Below, one piece after another: positions 61,307 to 64,000 of a DNA stretch of 64,000 nucleotides. The stretch is taken from the NCBI GenBank assembly GCA_000708835.1, contig DF237247.1, positions 45,021 to 109,020 on the forward strand. Reading direction: 5' to 3'. Both the position numbers and the translations under genes were made by a program. This DNA is from Klebsormidium nitens (taxonomy: Eukaryota > Streptophyta > Klebsormidiophyceae > Klebsormidiales > Klebsormidiaceae). Below the pieces are notes generated by a model. It did no database searches. It was not told where the DNA came from and was given only the letters and a program-made list of their open reading frames with translations. The first letter of the stretch is position 1. Each line of letters starts with the position of its first letter.

Positions 61307-64000
61307 CCGGGGTTTGGAGGGTTTGGGCACTGGGAGGGTTGGGGGTTAGGGGCCGGTTACTGAAGACGGGTGGAAAGAGGTGACAGCAAGGTGGTGGGTT
61401 CTACGGTCAGTCAAGATGCTGCTAGCTCGATTGAGACGAACAGCTTGTACGGGACCAGTGTTACGGCTTGATGAAGGAAGATTTAGGCTACGTCAAAAGG
61501 GAAACAGATTGGGAGGGCATCAAAACAGGACCGGTTGGTTCCAAAAGGGCAATAAAGTCTCGGCGGTGGGCAACGTGCGGTCCCAAGAAATAAGGCTCGA
61601 ACAAATGGTGCGCAGCTCAATTTAGGGGCTGCTTAATGAGAGTGTGGGAAAGACCGATGAGCGATCAGAAAAGGCAGCTTTGACGGACCGACAGCTTATC
61701 TTATTGGGCTTTGGGATAAAGTCAGTGTAGCTCAGAGTGCCTTGCTCAGCTTCGCTAGGGAGAAATAAACAATCATTGCATGCTGTGAGGCGCTAACTGG
61801 GTGCGCACTGGTTTAGATCTTACTTGCTTAATTGAGTTAGTAGATTAAGGTCCCGGTTCTTGCTTGCAGCTTTTCGTATGTAGCTAGGGGATAGACACCA
61901 ACTCGGCAATCGTGAGTGAACTTCCGCTTTGGAACCTAGTTCGTAAGTTTTGGCACCTCGTCTTTTAGTCGATAGTAGCCACTTGACGGTGGCGAGGCGG
62001 CAATTGTAGCTCTTATTGATGATCCGGAAATGCATACAGGCCGGCGCCCAGTCACAAGTAATCTACAATTGTGCACTCATGGATCGGCCATGTATGACAT
62101 GTAGCCTAAAGGCCCACGTGGCAGAAGATGTATTATTATTGGGGACACAATTACCGGTCGAAGACATTGAAGAATGTGAGCCTGTCACTCTAGGCAGCCT
62201 ACCTACCGTTGAGATATCAATGACGCGGTCATGCATATGGCTATAATAGACATCCGGCTGCAGTTAATAGTGATCTGGCATGCGATCTCATTGCTTCACC
62301 TGGTACTAATACTAATGTCCGTGGGCATCGTGTCAAAACATCTGTGCAATTGAAGGCCGCGTCCGGAACTCCGAAAAATAAACCGGCCACCAGGGGGGCC
62401 GGTACAAACGAAAGTTGACCCGAAAAACACCGGCCACCAGGGGTACCCAAGTTCCGACTGGATGTAAACCCGCTTTAGAGGGATTCAAGGAGATGGAGCG
62501 AGTGCAATATCGAATTGTCGAATTACATGACCAGAGGTTTTCAGGTGCTCCTCTTCGGTTCGGCCCCGCAATCAACTTATAAAACTTAGGCAAAATAGAA
62601 GACTATTACCTAAATGCATCTGGATTTGTACTAGTATGTAGTGATATCTGTGCCAAAACATTTGGTTCGAGACTGGTCGGTTGATGTTGCCTCGTAACCT
62701 CCAACCTCTTGCAAGGGGCTGACAGGCTGAAAGACAACACATACGCGGCTGATTAGTCGCTCATACGCGGAATTTCGCTTCGATTCTTGGAATGATGGCC
62801 CGAACATTTATCAGAGCATTCAGCCGGGCACCGGCCACCAGCCCCCTCGACTCATCTTGACGGTGCTTCGAGAATCGGCCACCAGCCCCTCCAGAAAAAT
62901 TGCGCAAACCGGAGTTCCGGACGCCACTGCACATATATTTTGACACGATGCCATGCGCAAGAAGGGCTGCGCCGAGCACTGTGCATGCTGACTATATAAA
63001 GTACGCGAACACATCCATAATTCATAATTGTCACTAGGACAATCGCATGTTTGCTGATTACTCATTGTGGGTATTATGGGTGAAAAGGTCGCATGGAAGC
63101 AACGGGCCTCGACTTAAGCACACGGCTTTAAGAATAGCTAGCTCAAATGATGGTGTCCTTTTGTTGTCGCCGTAGTCAAAATGACCACAGGCTTCTCATG
63201 GCATACATTGATACATGTATGATCGAGTTTGTGTATATCCTTGTCACGCTGGAATGGGTCGCATCTAGTTAGTGTCGTAACTAGAGGCGGACAATGATTG
63301 GTTGTGGTTAGTGTCCAGATGATGTTGGGACTGTGCCATAGTGTGGGCACTGGTGATATGGAGAAAGAATGCAGCTAAGGCATTCTTTCTTCTGTTCAGT
63401 CTTATGGTTGAGAGAGGGCGGCAATGAACCTATACAACATGTACGATGGCCAGTAAGATAGTTTCCCTCCATGCCACGAGGGCGTGGTTGTAGCTCTGTG
63501 TCTCATTCATTCACTCATGCCACCGTTCCGACGTGTCGTGATCGCGCTGGACGCGGCGCACTCACATCTCACATGGTACATATTGTGTCGGATGCTCAAA
63601 GTTGTGTAGCCGTGTGTTGCCGACAGGAGTGAGGCAAGAGCTATAGTGAGGCGACATCCTCAGCTGCTTACCAATGGCTAGCCTATGCCTACTTAGCGAG
63701 GTCCGTAGTACACCGCATCAACGCTACAACCACAATGCTTCTCAACAATGTCCTTGAAGTGATGATACCTACTGAAACACACTCTTGAAACTCTTGAACG
63801 AGCAATCTTGATCCCTCAAGCAGGCTCATCATCATCTCTTGTTAGGGTGCGCGTCGACCGAAAAGCTGCTTGAAAAAGCTTCCCAGATTTCTCAGCCAAT
63901 CGGATGGCTTTTAGGATCCACGTGATATGCCAAGGTACATATGCCAAGTACATACCAGAGGAGTGATTTGGCCTGAAAAGTACCGTACCTCCTACCTGTC
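61307..64000. other. Sequence downstream of AIR9, no gene recognised
   Basis: AATAAA-type strings occur near 61551 and 61764 and could serve 3'-end formation, but this is unproven. No family is recognisable in the short frames. The candidate element at 62328-62956 lies here. Confidence 0.45.
62328..62956. mobile_element. Candidate short non-autonomous element with imperfect inverted ends
   Basis: The left end GGCATCGTGTCAAAA, then TGTGCAAT and CGTCCGGAACTCCG, matches the reverse complement of the right end at about 62913-62955 with a small indel. Inside, GGCCACCAG recurs four times (twice toward each end). No coding sequence and no clear target-site duplication is seen, so the boundaries are tentative. 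Confidence 0.5.

Overview
The window reads as nuclear DNA of a plant-lineage eukaryote, most likely a streptophyte (charophyte) alga of the Klebsormidium type. Genes are split into many short exons by introns of roughly 80 to 1,750 bases with GT..AG ends. The best-recognised gene encodes the plant microtubule protein AIR9. Nothing looks like a bacterial operon, and one stretch of assembly Ns (19321-20302) is present. The organism assignment is inference.

Layout, left to right. (1) 774-8043, plus strand: the C-terminal ~770 residues, in about 11 exons, of an Ala/Leu-rich helical protein I could not identify. (2) 16258 down to 10618, minus strand: an eight-exon FAD-dependent monooxygenase of the kynurenine-3-monooxygenase-like family, with two in-frame stop codons. 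(3) 16259-21985: no gene recognised; it includes the N gap. (4) 21986-31031, plus strand: a type I polyketide synthase in the order ACP-KS(fragment)-AT-DH-ACP-AT. It has three single-base frame breaks, lacks the KS catalytic core, and has Gly in place of the catalytic Ser in the last AT. (5) 31032-34325: no gene recognised. (6) 34326-61306, plus strand: a complete AIR9 gene. I assembled 35 exons whose phases close into one open frame of 7,908 nt (2,635 residues). The protein has an N-terminal Ser/Pro/Arg-rich region, LRRs, about 19 A9 repeats and the conserved C-terminal domain. (7) 61307-64000: no gene; a possible transposon-like element with imperfect inverted ends lies at 62328-62956.

Three observations stand out. 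First, introns of all four genes carry one to six decayed tandem copies of a neighbouring exon-intron junction, spaced about 80-195 bases. Copies with acceptor sites lie in the upstream intron and copies with donor sites in the downstream intron. Second, AIR9 has grown relative to land-plant AIR9 (about 1,700 residues, 11 A9 repeats) by reiterating a four-repeat module. Third, the modules differ by precise presence or absence of introns: exon 15 (315 nt) equals exons 21+22 (179+136), and exon 25 (246 nt) equals exons 17+18 (118+128).

The divergent monooxygenase and polyketide synthase may be the remains of a small biosynthetic cluster. AIR9, sequenced in the same contig without one frame error, argues that the breaks in those two genes are real rather than base-calling noise.
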